Shown here piece after piece: positions 33,751 to 46,015 of a stretch of 64,000 bases of DNA. The notes under the pieces are model-generated. The model was given only the letters and a program-made list of their open reading frames with translations. It was not told where the DNA came from and did not search any database. Source of the stretch: Pyricularia pennisetigena (taxonomy: Eukaryota; Ascomycota; Sordariomycetes; Magnaporthales; Pyriculariaceae). Numbering within the stretch: the stretch's first letter is position 1; each line of letters opens with the position of its first letter. The position numbers were made by a program, and so were the translations under genes. The stretch lies in NCBI RefSeq assembly GCF_004337985.1, contig NW_021940923.1, positions 703,499-767,498 of the forward strand, read 5' to 3'.

Positions 33751-36083
33751 GAATGCTTTTGATGGTCTGCGAACTCATTTGGCATTTCAACCCTTTTTAT
33801 TTATTGCTTTCAGTTGATTGGCCGGGTACGCCCTTGAACCGACCGATGAACTGGGTCTATTGAAGCCAATGTGGAGTTGGAGTTGGCTGTTCTCCAAACC
33901 ACTTTGGACTGAGGCTGGGGTTCCAACGCTCACTTCTTCTCTTGCCTTTTAAGGTATTGTATGGAGTCAATTACTGTCAGAATGTAGAAAATGACGCCCA
34001 TTTATTAATCGCACGATTTCACTGTCGATCCAAGATTAAATGAATAATTTTTATGGAGGATTGTACACTCGCTCAAAAACAGTGTTAGCTGTCTGCACAA
34101 AGATGCCCAACGCTGTTCTCCTGCCATGGAGGAAGGGACCCTTGTACGGTTGGTTCTATGGATCTCGAAATGGCTTTCAGGTGGAATGAAGATGCTTTTC
34201 CTGCTACCGGGCGCTCCCAAGCAACTACAATTGTCAAAACTTGAAATCAATTCATTTAAAGATCGAAGAAAGCAGGGTCCCCGTCTGCCACACCTTTGGC
34301 ATAACATGCAAACTTGTAATGCTGCATCTTTGTCGACTTTGATGAGAATCTCTGTGCTCACACGTGGCATGGAGGGTCGCTATTTATCAATCCAGACGAG
34401 GAGAATACATTGACTCGCCGACAACAGCTGTCTGGTTTTGTCCGTTCGGTCAGGAAGAAGCTTTTCTGGCCACGTTCACGGCGACCTCGAGCCTGGTATT
34501 TGGTTGAAGCTACTTCCACTCGTATCTGCGTAGAAACCCATGATCCAGTCCCTCTGAGTCTCTGCACTATTTCAACGCAACGGGTTGTTAAACTAGGCTA
34601 CTGCCTTTGGGTTTTCTTTTCCAACAAATGCCATGTCGAGGAGGCAGATTCAAACAAGTCTGTACACCCAAAGGTTCTGAAGAATTCAAGGGTAACAAAT
34701 CCTTTCGAGTTGTATCTTTCGTGAGCAGCCTCACTCATACCTTTCGTATGCTCTTGTGACTCCATCGAGAACGCCGCTTCCCTCTGCCCGTGTCCGGAAC
34801 TACCATTGATCGGAGTTGTCTTTTCTCGCCCGACGGACTTCGACCGGCATTAGGAGGAGGCCGAGCCCAGCACCATCAGGTCACATCCCGAGCTACTGTC
34901 TTGCAGCAGCAGCTACGCACCATGCATGGCAGAAAAATCTACAAATAGCCGGGGTGCTGCGACTGAGGCCTCCACACTGAAAAATTTGGCAATACTTTTG
35001 GGAGCGTCTTTGTGGCGACTGACCTGGGAGGGGCGGCAAGACGAAGGGGGGGCGGTGGCGGGTGCAAAGTAGAGGGGGGTTTTAGGCTTTGATGCTGCTC
35101 CCTGTTCTACGTCCTGTCCTGCCTGCTGTCATACCTCTTATTACGGCTTCGGAGTGGCAGCAAAAACGCGGCTGTATAGCGGAACGCCGACGAAATGCGG
35201 CAGCTTCGCCACCAGCAGCAGCAGCAACATCAATACAACCAACAGACCAACAGTGGCAAGTAAACAGGGCGGGTAGTAGAGCAGCAAAAGCAGCAGATCC
35301 ACATTGGACCGTGCTCCTGTCGTAGTGACTCACCGACCCAAGTTCGGGCCTGCACCTTCCATGCCGAGTTGAGGTCTTCTTTCCTCCTATCACCTGCGTT
35401 TGTTTTGTATACTGAGACACTATAAACAACATGATGCAACCGCAGAGCAAGTGAGTCAGCAGCTATTTGAAAATGTCGAGTTTTCCAAAACTTGAGGGAT
35501 TTGAGGAGACCAGTGCGGATCAGTAAATATTTGGACAAAATCAATAGAACCTCGCTTTTGCGTTTTGGCTACGACGTTCCTGAGCTACATGCGAATATGC
35601 AACTGATTTCTGTGCCTACAATCAACCAAGTACTGCAGAAACCCTCGGTACGGCCCTCAGGGATAAGTGCAGGTTTGAGAACCTAGGGAACAAAAATACC
35701 GTTTTGGAACTCCCAAGATAAGCGGCAAGATAAGAGTAGAAGAGGGAGGGAGGCCGCCTGACCTGCAAGGAAAAGTTAAGGAAATGATGCGGACAAGGAA
35801 GTGACGAATAAAACAAGAAATGTATGCCACTATTATTACTAGAGACAATATACAAACCTGCACAGGAAGCCAGTCAGAATGCAAACAGACAGTATAGACT
35901 GCAGGAAAGCGAATGCAGAGCTGCAAGTTGTGATTATACTTCATGGGTTGCAGGAGTGTTACCCTGAGCAACCTCGCTGCTTGCAATGACATAGTCCAAA
36001 GTCAATAAATAACACTATCGAGTAACGCATGCAAAGGCAGAAAAAAAAAATTGCTCAAACAGCAAAAGCCAGTCTATGTTGGA
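33751..36083. other. Intergenic stretch, nothing recognised
   Basis: About 2.3 kb. Short frames, a CAG/CAA-rich piece near 35208-35235 and purine-rich stretches are seen. No frame has a convincing start, motif or codon bias. Confidence 0.5.
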
Positions 36084-36091
36084 CTATATAA
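36084..36091 (+). promoter_or_regulatory. Probable TATA box of the SRR1-like gene
   Basis: CTATATAA lies about 160 bases before the chosen ATG at 36250. A pyrimidine-rich leader follows. This makes the in-frame upstream ATG at 36076, which precedes the TATA element, an unlikely start. Confidence 0.5.
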
Positions 36092-36249
36092 CGAGCGGCC
36101 CCTCCTCGTTCCTTTCGCTGTTTCATCTCGCCCTCCAACCATCGCTATTGCTCGTTTGTCAAGACACCCGCACAGCTGTTTATTCTCCTTCCAGCTTCAG
36201 CTTCGATCAAAAGTCAACACAATCGACCAAATCACAAACAACGCCCAAC

Positions 36250-36608
36250 ATGTCTTCCACCACTACTGCCACTCCCGACTCCGAGTTTCGGGTCGAGGTC
36301 TTCGCGACGCGCGAAGAAGCCCTGCAGTTCATCGACAGCTACTACATGAAGTGCAACAAGCACTGGTACGACGTCCGGGAGCGCGTCGAGCTGTACAAGC
36401 GGTCCAACAAGCTGTTCAAGGAGGAGCGGGGTTTCTACGTCGTCACGACCACCATCACGGGGTGCCAGGTCCAGGTCCCGATCGAGCACATCCGGGACGG
36501 CCCGTTCTGGGGCCTCGTCGCGCCTGAGCTCTGCAGACGCGGCAGGTTCGCACGGGACCTAAAGGATTTGAGCGAGGATGACATCAAGGAGCTTCTCAAA
36601 GTCAGGTA

Positions 36609-36649
<41 letters not shown>

Positions 36650-37516
36650 NNNNNNNNNNNNNNNNNNNNNNNNNNNNNNNNNNNNNNNNNNNAAAAAAAA
36701 AAAAAGGATACTAACCAACATGCCCCAAACAACAGAACCAAATTCCGCCCCTCCCTAAACTACCGCACAATCCACCAGATGATCGGGGCGGTCCAGGCGC
36801 GGCCCGAGGGACCGATCCGCAAGGACGACGCCGTCTTCAGCACCGTGGCGAGTGTCCGCTGGGGCTGGGACCCGCCGATCAAGTACACGGGCACGCTCAC
36901 CGCCAAGCAGGTCAGCGAGAAGCTGGCGTCGACGCTGGAGGGGTGGGAAGGCAGCGAGCAAGGTCGGGGGCTGAACCGGCAGCTGCAGGCGATCAAGGAC
37001 GAGCGGGCGGGCAGCGACATCCCAATGCGGATCAGGAACGTGATCTGCATCGCGCTCGGCACCATGACGGAGGAGGCGGCCATGCTGCAGCACTGCCTGG
37101 CGCTGGGGCTGGCGAGGCAGCTGGGCGCCCGGGAGATCTACATGCAGGACCCGGCGTACACGGCCGCGGACAAGAGGGCGCTGCACCAGCACGGCGTCAG
37201 GATCACCACGGACGACCGCATATTCAACCACATATACAGCGACTCGGTCGTCGTCTGCATCGCGCCCGGTTTCCCCGCCTTCGAGCTCATGCACGACAAG
37301 GTCTCCAGCTACGGCGAGTGGCCCGCCGTGCTGATCTGGGAGCGCCTCCAGGAGACCAACAGACATCTCGACCGCGTCACGCCCCGGGCCCAATACTTGA
37401 TTGCCAAGTATGACGTCCTCGAGCTCGACTGCCCTCTTGACCGCAGCGCGTTTCTCGACACCACCGTCTATGTCAGGGAACGGAACCAGCTGTTCTCGGG
37501 CATGACTAGTGACTAG
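36250..37516 (+). CDS. SRR1-like domain protein
   Basis: Exon 1 is 36250-36605 and exon 2 is 36736-37516, giving 378 residues. The intron has a GTAAGT donor and a CAACAG acceptor, with matching phase 2. It contains 39 T, 43 N and 13 A, so its true length is unknown. The C-terminal half has the SRR1-like signature: RNVICIALGTMTEEAAMLQH, LARQLGAREIYMQDPAYTAA, then HGVRITTDDR and DSVVVCIAPGFPAFELMHD. SRR1 is known in plants for light signalling and clock function, and the yeast homologue Ber1 relates to microtubules. The fungal role is open. The N-terminal half (FATREEALQFIDSYYMK, YKRSNKLFKEERGFYVV) is specific to fungal members and has no known function. A minisatellite begins about 90 bp after the stop codon. 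Confidence 0.85.
36611..36704. other. Assembly gap inside SRR1-like intron
   Basis: 39 T, then 43 N (36650-36692), then A-rich sequence. The T-gap-A arrangement resembles the other small gap at 18404. Confidence 0.9.
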
Positions 37517-37602
37517 ACAGCTAAAATGGGGGTTGGATTGAGAGCGGAAGCGATTGGTTGTGACGGGTTTTGCACATTTGGATTATTTGAAGTTGCCTAT
37601 TT

Positions 37603-37885
37603 GGCGGCTGTGTTTGGGAACTCTTGGGTCATTGGTAGAGTGCATTTGGGAATTTTTGGGTTGTTAGAAGAGCTTCGTCTGGTTTGTGGCTGTGTTTGGG
37701 AACTTTTAGGTTATTGGAAAAACTTCGTTCGGTATTTTGTTTTTGCGGCTGCGCTTGGGAACTCCTGGGTTATTGGAAAAGCTTTATTTGGTTTGCGGCT
37801 ACGTTTGGGAATTCTTGGGTTATTGGAAGAGATTCTTTTTATATTTTGTTTTTGCGGCTGCGCTTGGGAACTCCTGGGTCATCGG
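37603..37885 (+). repeat. Degenerate minisatellite behind the SRR1-like gene
   Basis: Five to six copies of a unit around GCGGCTGCGCTTGGGAACTC followed by CTGGGTTATTGGAA, about 40-60 bp each. Longer copies add a TATTTTGTTTTT spacer. It starts about 90 bp after the stop, probably within or just after the 3' untranslated region. Confidence 0.88.
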
Positions 37886-38439
37886 AACATGGTCCATGTC
37901 TTTTTTCAATTGTTTGTTTTTTTCTTCTCTCTTCTTCTTCAGCGCAAGGCTTTGGCAAAGGGCAACGCAACAACTTTAGTTAGCAAGCTCTATCCTTTGA
38001 GTCTAAAGCAAAAGGAGTCACAAATACATGTCTATTCAAAACGAATCCTCGACAGCTCCCTATCAAATCACATCCTGCAACAAACTCGCTCCTTGTGTGC
38101 ATGTTGAAGACATTGTCGCTTACAAGTAAATCACCCCCATCCCACGAATCATAGTATGCCTCCTGTCGATCGTCCAAGACGCTGTCGATCTTGGAGTTGA
38201 GGGCATCGACAAGGGCTCAGAGTTTGCCAAGTCTAGCACATAAGTTTTCTGTCTCTCCTGGTGTGGAAGCTCGGCGGAATAGCGGTGTCCTTAAACAAAC
38301 AGCTTTGTGGGAAAGAGCCTTCAAGATAGGGCGTATTTGTCGCCGTCGTGACAGGAAGCCAATGAGAATCTCGCGATATTGATTGGATGCCGTAGCTTCC
38401 TCGCTTGAGCACCAACGCCATTCTGGGCAGGCGCACATC
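37886..38439. other. Short stretch before a gene relic
   Basis: Coding-like fragments near 38160-38230 (VDLGVEGIDKGSEFAK) may be the 5' part of the following relic. Nothing complete is seen. Confidence 0.35.
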
Positions 38440-39529
38440 GCAGCGTGTACAGCTTCCTCCACTCTACATACCAAGTGAAACGTCTCTTGGAGGAGCACCA
38501 TCATACACCCTTCGATGCAGCGGAACGACTGCTGGAGGCCTACCAAGGTCTTTTTCCGACTGGTAGACCCAAAAATTGGTCATCGGAATAACTTTGATGT
38601 AAATACACTTGCTTATCTGTGGCCTTGGCGGGATACGTTGAAACCATATGGCACAGACTACACGCAAGGAAAAGCCAAACTCCTTCATCAGTGGGAAGAC
38701 ATAGCTAGACTTTATGGCACGAGCGGGTCTGTCTACCACGACCCTCGCCCTGTAGACTCCAGGTTCCCCGACAAGTTTTGGTACTGGGACGAAGAATACC
38801 GCTTGAAAGCAGCAGCGGCGGGGCTCGACTACAGACCATATGATTCAACACTGCATCGCTCCAGTCAGCTTTCGCGTTTGACCCTGGCAGCGATTTGCCC
38901 CGATCGGATAGGATCTTTCGCATACCCCCTGGCCATACTGCCTCGCCTCTCCAAGCTTAGGCTCGATCCTTCGACAAAGGCCCTACACTTCAGCAACTTG
39001 CATACAAGTAGGGTGGGAAACCACGTCAGTTCTTTCTTGAACCTTGAAACACCCATCATATTGACCATGTGCAGGCTCTACAACCAATTGCTCTGGCTCT
39101 CCAAATTGCATCAATTCAGATTATATCCTCATTTTAAATACTCGATCTCTTTCCGAGATTCTTGATCTGATAACTTCTCTACTGGAATACGGGGCATCGC
39201 TAAGCTCCCGCATGTTTATCACCCTATACCTGCACATGGTTCCTTAACACAAGGAGAACGCACTGAAATTCATCGAGATTACGGGTGCCAAGAGACAAAA
39301 AGGGCCGCAGAAGCTCCTGCTGGAATCACTGCTTGGTACCAAAGAGGAAGGCCGAGAGAAGGGTATGCGGAAGTTCCGCCAAATTGTAAAGGGCATCATC
39401 TCCGAGTCACATTCCTCCAGCCTCATGACGGAAATCGACGTATGTAAGAGGTTGGTAGAGACCGGCTATAGATGTCAAGGGTACAAGGAAATCCTTGACG
39501 AGGATCCGTCTCTTTGGATAGGATATTGA
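38440..39529 (+). pseudogene. Decayed gene, ankyrin-like towards its end
   Basis: Coding-like pieces follow each other in different frames. First is YQVKRLLEEHHH with DAAERLLEAYQGLFP (38470-38580). Then comes a long open part with WPWRDTLKPYGTDYTQGKA and RFPDKFWYWDEEYRLKAA (38580-38900). Next is EILDLITSLLEYGASLSS (from about 39156), and finally KENALKFIEITGAKRQKG, KLLLESLLGTKEEG, RLVETGYRCQGYKEILDE and a stop at 39527-39529. A TAA at 39245-39247 interrupts the last frame. DLITSLLEYGAS looks like an ankyrin helix pair. The order and shared strand suggest one former gene broken by frameshifts and a nonsense codon, although unrecognised introns could explain part of it. The family is not identified. 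Confidence 0.45.
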
Positions 39530-40695
39530 AATACTGAGACCTAACGCATCTATCAGAAGCTTGTATAAAGTTAGAAGAGCTCTCTACGTTCAGCTATGTT
39601 GACAGTCCGATGCATAGCTAGGTGTCGACTTGATAGATATAAGCTCCCAGCTGTTCCAGGAAAGGAGAGACGATAGGCCGTCTCATCTCTTCCGCTGTAA
39701 AAAACGATGCAAAAATAACATCAGGGACTGCTGTCATGCGAGGTAGCAGGTCAGCCCTGTGGAACGAAGATGCTATCGTATGATCAGTCCAGAGGCCCGC
39801 AGGCCACAATGAGACACGCTTCGCCCTAGTAAATTCTCATCATTTTGTCCCTACTACAAGAGTTGAATGGGGTTATTTTCACGTAATAATCAACCAGTAG
39901 AAACCCATACACAAAATGAAATCACTATCTATCTAGGCTCCTGTGCGGTTGCACAACCGGAACTCCCTCGGTCCCGAGAGATGTCCGTCGCACAAAAACA
40001 GGCCTGTCAGGACAAGTTTCCCTTTTTTGCTTGTAGGCAGTGTTTGCTTATGGCTGATGTTTCGTGTAGCTATCCGATTAGTCGTGGGATTTGGTCATAG
40101 TTCGATGCGTCTGGCCCAGGCCGTTGAACAGCAGGTTTGCCTTGTTGTGGCGCCCGAATGGCTATTTTCTGATCATACCGTCCGATACGTGGCTTACACA
40201 AGACCTCCATAGCCACTGCTTCGGCCCCCCGGCAAAAGCCACGACTGGGGAGAAGTAACCGTCAGACCGTCTCATCTTTCACTTTGATTTGCTTATGGGC
40301 TGCATGGTAGGCCTGGGACCCAGAAAAAAATATGCTCAAATGCTTTCTGTACGGGCGTTGGGGCAGGGTAGAGGTCTAGCCTCGTGTGATGCTGCACAGT
40401 CATTGTAGGATTCGGTGTTTCTCCAGCATCGTACAGATGCTGCCTGGTATTATTGGGTTCTTGTCTCGGTACAGCCTCAGATCATGGACGAGCCCAACTG
40501 ATATACCATGGGATCTCGGGTATTAATGCCTGACGCTCTGTCACCAAATTGGAGGGAAGCACAGTACAGCACATCACTCTTAAACCCATCAAGCATCATC
40601 AAGACTCCCTCTAAAGCTTCCTCTTCCGCATCCGCTCCATACCCCATCACATCCAATCTTCCAGATCAGCAGTCATCCACAACCCAGACGCCGCC
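39530..40695. other. Intergenic, promoter side of the 10-Cys peptide gene
   Basis: About 1.2 kb without a convincing gene. The last 150 bases are C/A-rich and likely the leader of the next gene. Confidence 0.5.
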
Positions 40696-41107
40696 ATGAA
40701 GACCTCCGCCGTCACCATCATTCTCGCCATGCAGTCCCTCGGCGCCATCACCACCGCCACCGCCAGCCCCGCCGACCTTCCGCTGGGCGTCGAGGTGGTC
40801 GAGGATACTCCCGGGAACCTCGTCGTCCGTGAAGTGGTAAGAAGCACAACCAAGTGTGGGGGATTGCATCTCATGAGTCGTTATACGCCATGCGAGCACT
40901 AACAAAAAAAGCAAAATTTCACAGTCTTACGACTCCAACCCTCTCCAGAAGCGGTGCAGGGAGTGCGTGCACCTCGCCGGCAAGTGCACCATCGGCCACG
41001 GCAGCTGTTACGCCCGCGAGAAGGCCAGCTGCACCTGGTGCGGCGACAGGTGCGGGTCCATCTGCGTCATGAAGGGCACCAAGTGCTCCGACTGGTGCAG
41101 CAAGTAG
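40696..41107 (+). CDS. Secreted propeptide with compact 10-Cys mature peptide
   Basis: Exon 1 is 40696-40836 and exon 2 is 40925-41107, giving 107 residues. The 88-nt intron has a GTAAGA donor, a CACTAAC branch site and a CACAG acceptor, in phase 0. The signal peptide covers about residues 1-24 (MKTSAVTIILAMQSLGAITT...). A short acidic pro-region follows and ends in PLQKR (residue 57), a Kex2-type site. Cleavage would leave a 50-residue peptide with ten Cys spaced C-x2-C-x6-C-x6-C-x6-C-x2-C-x3-C-x3-C-x6-C-x3-C, enough for five disulphides. It is Lys/Arg-rich (basic). Small disulphide-rich secreted peptides in fungi serve as effectors or antimicrobial proteins. Which applies here cannot be told, and I do not recognise this Cys pattern. 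The exon boundary falls just before the pro-region end, so one exon codes the export part and the other the peptide. Confidence 0.82.
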
Positions 41108-43382
41108 GAGGGGGTTGGGCTTCCTGGGGTTTGGGTGGGTGTTGGCTTTTTTCCTTTTTTTTTTTTTTTTTGTTTCGGATATTTGGTATGTTGCATTTTC
41201 ATCTGCTGCGTAGATACCTACTCGATCTCGGTTGCCCTTCTGGGGCTTATCCTCAGTGAAAGTGATGAACGAGTGGCGGCGATGGCTCGGTGAGAAGAGG
41301 AAACAACAGTCGATAGTACGAATGCATCCGTGTCTTTGTCTGAATTTCCAACCAGCAAAAAACGGTGACAGACCCATGGATTGAGCTGGGAGTTACCCCT
41401 AACGGCTGCGCGCCAGTTTTTTTTTCCAAAAAAAAAAAAAAAAAAAAAAAAAAGACTGCGATTTGCATTCAACACGGGAATTATCCCGTCCATAGGGCGG
41501 CCAACCCCTCCGATCCAAGAGTCTGGTTTTTGGGAGAGCAGGGGTGACATGCTGCAACGACGGGATTTCTTTTTATTTGTTTCCCCCCCACCCGCTCCAA
41601 ACATTCAGAAGCTGTCAAATGTTGCCAACAAAAAAAGAACGCGACGTATTCAGTGCCCCTTACGAGCCGAGGTGCAGCCGCAGTTGAAGCGATCCCCAAT
41701 CACAGTGCGCCTTTTGACGTCGTCCCCGCACAAACAAGAAAAAAAAAAAAAAAAAACTACCAGATTTGTATGGTTGGAGAGGAAATAAAAACAAGAAAAT
41801 ACATGGAAACAATGGAAACATTTCCGAGTTTAAAGTTACCTACCTAGTTAGGCAGGAAGGTGGGTTTCCAGGCTTGGTTACTTGCATGTATTGGGAATCA
41901 ATGTGGTTCTGTTGAGTTGATGAAATGCATCGGTCCCATGGTTCTCTCCATGTCGGACATGATAAAAAAAAAAATAAAAAAAAAACTCTACTGTGGTAGG
42001 CCCCCTTATTTTGCTCGACCAGCCAGGCCATGAGCCGGCCTCTTACTGTTCTGCCTTTTCGGTGAACCAAACCCCATTGGGACGTTTCTTGCCTTGTTCC
42101 TTTCAAACATTCAGAAATCAAAGTTACAACCCCGAAATGGCAAGTTAAAAAAAAAAAAAAAAAAAAAAAGGAAAGGAAAAAAGTCTCCGGAGATTGAGCG
42201 TCTTATTCTGGCGCGGCTTTTCTCCTTGAGAACCCTTACCCGTCCCCCCTAGTTCCCCCAGGTTTCTACCAAATTTGGACCATATGCTTCACTATGGGGC
42301 GCGGCTCCGCCCAAAAATACAGAGACTGGTCCCATCTCCCTCTCAATGGCCTTCCCAAGGTCGGCCATGCTGTCTTGTAGTTGATGTTGCACGACCTAAT
42401 CAAAAAAACATACCACCCAACAATACGACAGAGGATCATTAGAACTTGCAAACAGAGCTGTCCGGCGTTTATGCTGAGCTGCTGAATCGCGGGGGGAATC
42501 GCCAGTGGTGATCACTGCCCTCTTTTGCAGCTTCAAATACTCACTTTCGCTCCACGACGTCTCGGGGATATCCCTGTCTCTGCCCTTGCGGGAACCGTTA
42601 AAGACTTAATTTTATAAAAATATTCGTGTTTCAGCCTACCAGATAGAGTGCAAGCCCTGCTCAACCTGACACTCAGGTCAGGAACCCTGCGGCTAACTTG
42701 ACGCCAGACGCGCGGCACACCCCAGTTGCAATTTCCGCGCGGGTTTTCCGAGAACCTCAACATTTCAGTCTCTTTACTTTCAAACGAGTGTCTACCATGC
42801 TCAAGGCCCAGAGTGCAAAACAAAGCGATCCATGTTCTGTCAGGTGCAGAGAGCGTGACCACTGCTATCTGAAATTACTTGGCAACAATAACAATTCTAT
42901 CGCCAGAGTGGAGGTAACAGGATCATTGAGAAGATAATTAAATAGTCAGAAGGATGACCAAGCTCAAGCATCAGGCATACCAAGTTAGTGACAGCAATCG
43001 AGATTCAAGACCACTGTGAGATTGCGAGAGATAATGAATATTTGACAAAACTGGGCAAACGCGATAAACAAATGCTAAAAATCACCCGAGGAGACTGGAC
43101 TCAGATCCTCCTTGTATGCCACCAGAACGCCCAGATGCCAACTAAACCGGCCAAGCTAACAAAAAAAAAAAAGACAAATTGAACAAACGAACGAAAAGGC
43201 CGTCAAGTGTTCCAAGACACTCTTCATGTGTTAGAATGCGGATGCTGAGATGGGTTGCTCACTTATCAAGTCAAACAATGGCTGAACATGTATCTTGTGG
43301 AAGACGGGTGGTATCGTTAAATGCCAAAGGATAACCAGAGCAACCGCTCCATATTATGGCGCCCGGGCGCCCCGAGTCAACT
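41108..43382. other. Intergenic stretch, A/T homopolymer-rich
   Basis: About 2.3 kb. It holds runs of 18 T (41154-41171), 26 A (41428-41453), 18 A (41739-41756) and 23 A (42147-42169). No gene is seen. Confidence 0.55.
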
Positions 43383-46015
43383 TCATGCAACAGGGGGTGC
43401 CTGTTTCACTCCTCTCCTCCCCAACAGTGTGGCGCCGTCGAGGTTCAGCTCAAACGCCCCCTTCTGTCGGTTGCGATCCCGCACCTGCTGTCTCGCAGCA
43501 GCTGTCACCGCTGCCGAGTGCTGTCCATAACCGCGTTGCTGAGGCTCACCAGCCGCAGTCGGGACGCCTTTGTTACTTTCGCGCTCCCGACCACGCTGGG
43601 CCTCCTTTTCACCGCGGATATTGGTGTTACGCATGCTCTGCTCCAGCGCCTGTGTTGTGTTGGTCCCCGATTTCTTATGCGAGTACTCGCCACTCTCATC
43701 GCTGTCAGCATCACGCATGCTGGCGTCCTCATCCTCCTCATTGAGGTTGTTGAGTATGGCTGGCATTCCACCAGCCTTGGCCCCAACCTGCTTGCGGCGC
43801 TTGCCTTCTTCCTCCTGTCGGTGTACAGCGTAACCAACATCAAACACCTCGCGCAGGTTGACGGCACCAGGAGACCTAAAGTCGTACCGGCGATCGCCAT
43901 CCTGTAGCCTTCCGGCATCGAAAGCGCGAAGCATGCCGTCGGGAGCAAGCTTCTTCTCGTCGCGGGGCGTCGGTCCCGACCCGCGAATCCAGGGGTGTGC
44001 TAAGAATTCGGTGATTGTAAAGCGCTTCTCTGGATCCACAGTCAAGAGATGGCTGATCAAATCCTGTGCCGACTTGGAGATGTCATCCCACCACGGCGAG
44101 AGGAAAGTGTACTGGCCCTTGGCGACTTTCTCCGTGAGGATCTCGATGCTCTCATCGTAGAATGGTGGGAAGCCACACAGTAGCGTATACAAAACGCACC
44201 CAAGGGCCCACATGTCGACCGACTTTGAATAGCGTTCATCTTTGACAATTTCCGGCGCGGTGTAACCGACGGTGCCGCAGGGCGTCATGGTTTGATTGTC
44301 CCACACGATCTTAGACAGACCAAAATCGGCAATCTTGATCTGGCCAATGCCACCGCCACCAACACCCTTGATGAACTCGCCCTCATCGACCTTGTCCTCG
44401 TCGCCGGGTTGCTTCGGCTTGGGGTGCTTCGATGGTACGACTGGAATTGGCGAAAAGAGAATGTTCTCAGGCTTGATGTCTCTGTGGTGCAGGTATTAGG
44501 TCAGCATATGATGTCGACTGTGGCACATGACGTCAAGAGACGACTCGACGATGCATCCTGACGGAGCTTCGCCTAGCGTAAAACGGGGACCAAAAACCAC
44601 AGCGTCATGCAACCTCCACACCGCGTGCTAGCGCAGCACTGCGCATGCATGGTACCGTACTCACCTGTGAACAACTCCCCGCTCCTCATGCAAATATTCA
44701 AGGGCCTTGGCAACCTGCACGATAACGTGCCTTGACAATTCCTCGCTAAAGTATGTCAGTCTGACAATTTGATGGAATAGTTCGCCACCTGGTGCCAACT
44801 CGAGAATGATGTAGTAGTATTGTTTTGACTCGCTGAAATCGACCATCTTGATGATGTTGGGGTGGTCAAGCTGGCGCATTATTTGCACCTCTTTGAGAAT
44901 GTTTGCGCGCTAAGTCACGTTAGTTTCTTCGGCAGTTCACGGCAAGGAGGGATCTAGACGCTGACCGCCGGCACACTTGATCCGAGGTAGAGCCCGTCCC
45001 ATTGTGGTGAAGTGACACAAAAGCAAGATAGATGGGGAATAACAATGGTGAAGTGAGTATGACGACGGCGTTAGCCTATAAAAAAATCTTTTTTGCGCAC
45101 CTCTGCGGCTTTGGGAGCCTTGGGTTTGAAATCCGGATGCAGATGCTTGTTTCCCTATTTTGGCGGCGCCCGATGGTTGGTACGAGGAATGATGCGACAG
45201 AAGAGACGGCCACATGAAGGAAAATGAAATAAAAAAAAACAAAACAAAACAATCTTCGCACGTGTAGACAACTGGTGATGAGACGCTGCCACGTAACAGC
45301 AACTTACCTGCATACTGCTCATTTCAAACTTGCGGACAACCTTTATGGCTACCTCGCCTGGCATCTTGCCCTCAAGGTCCCTAGCTCGATATACGTTGCT
45401 GAAGGCACCGTCTCCCATCTTCTCCAGAAGCTCCCAATTCTCCAAACCAGGGTACTTGGGGAATTTAGACTTGCTTGCAGCCTCCTCGGCGACCAGCTTG
45501 GCAATGTTGCTCTCGTCGATGCGCTTGCTCTTGCTCTTTGGGATTCCATGTTGGATACCTTGGTCGACTTCGGCGTGGTGGGCGGCGACGTTGCCAGCCT
45601 GCGCAGCACGGTTCGTTGCGTCGTTGCCCGGTTGGACTGAATAGGCGGCCGGCGCAGGCTGGTGAGCTGGTACTCCGCCATATCCAGGTTCTGACACCGG
45701 CGCCATGTTCTTAACAGGATCGTGGCGAAGAGCCGAGTTGTCGTGTTTTTGGGACTCGTCGTAGTTGTTAGCTACCCTGGCCTGCTTGCCTGTTGTTCCA
45801 AGCTAATTAGTCTCGAAGTTGCGCGCTTGATCTTTTGTCGACAAGACGTGGATGCAAAGGCTGGGGCTGAGATGAACATGTGCTGGTGGCCAAGGATCAT
45901 TGCTGAATGACCGATGAACTGGGGATGGTGTTGGTTAAGGTGCAGTAGGTAGGGAACTATTGTTTTCAGACGCACCATGACGAATAAAGTTCTTGAGCTG
46001 CTGAATGGTTGACAT
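43383..46015 (-). CDS. CAMK-family Ser/Thr kinase, Rck2/Srk1 type
   Basis: Exons 46015-45976, 45789-45308, 44909-44665 and 44481-43383 give 621 residues. All introns (186, 398, 183 nt) have GT-AG ends and consistent phase. The first 130 residues are non-catalytic (MSTIQQLKNFIRHG...). The kinase domain follows: Gly loop GDGAFSNV near 139, VAIK lysine K163, HRDIKPEN with D257, an insertion of about 35 residues, DFG at 308-310, activation loop TMTPCGTVGYTAPE, and DMWALGCVLYTLLCG. The C-terminal 180 residues are charged and disordered. Relatives (budding yeast Rck2, fission yeast Srk1) are activated by the Hog1/Sty1 stress MAP kinase and affect translation or the cell cycle. The placement in this subfamily rests on the insertion and the N-terminal exon pattern. 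All catalytic residues are present. Confidence 0.88.

Noticed and set aside
36076..36249. Upstream in-frame start of the SRR1-like gene
   Set aside because: The extension overlaps the TATA box and leader and adds no conserved residues.
43295..43907. Plus-strand frames over the kinase C-terminal exon
   Set aside because: They are shadows of the minus-strand kinase gene, whose domain order is unambiguous.
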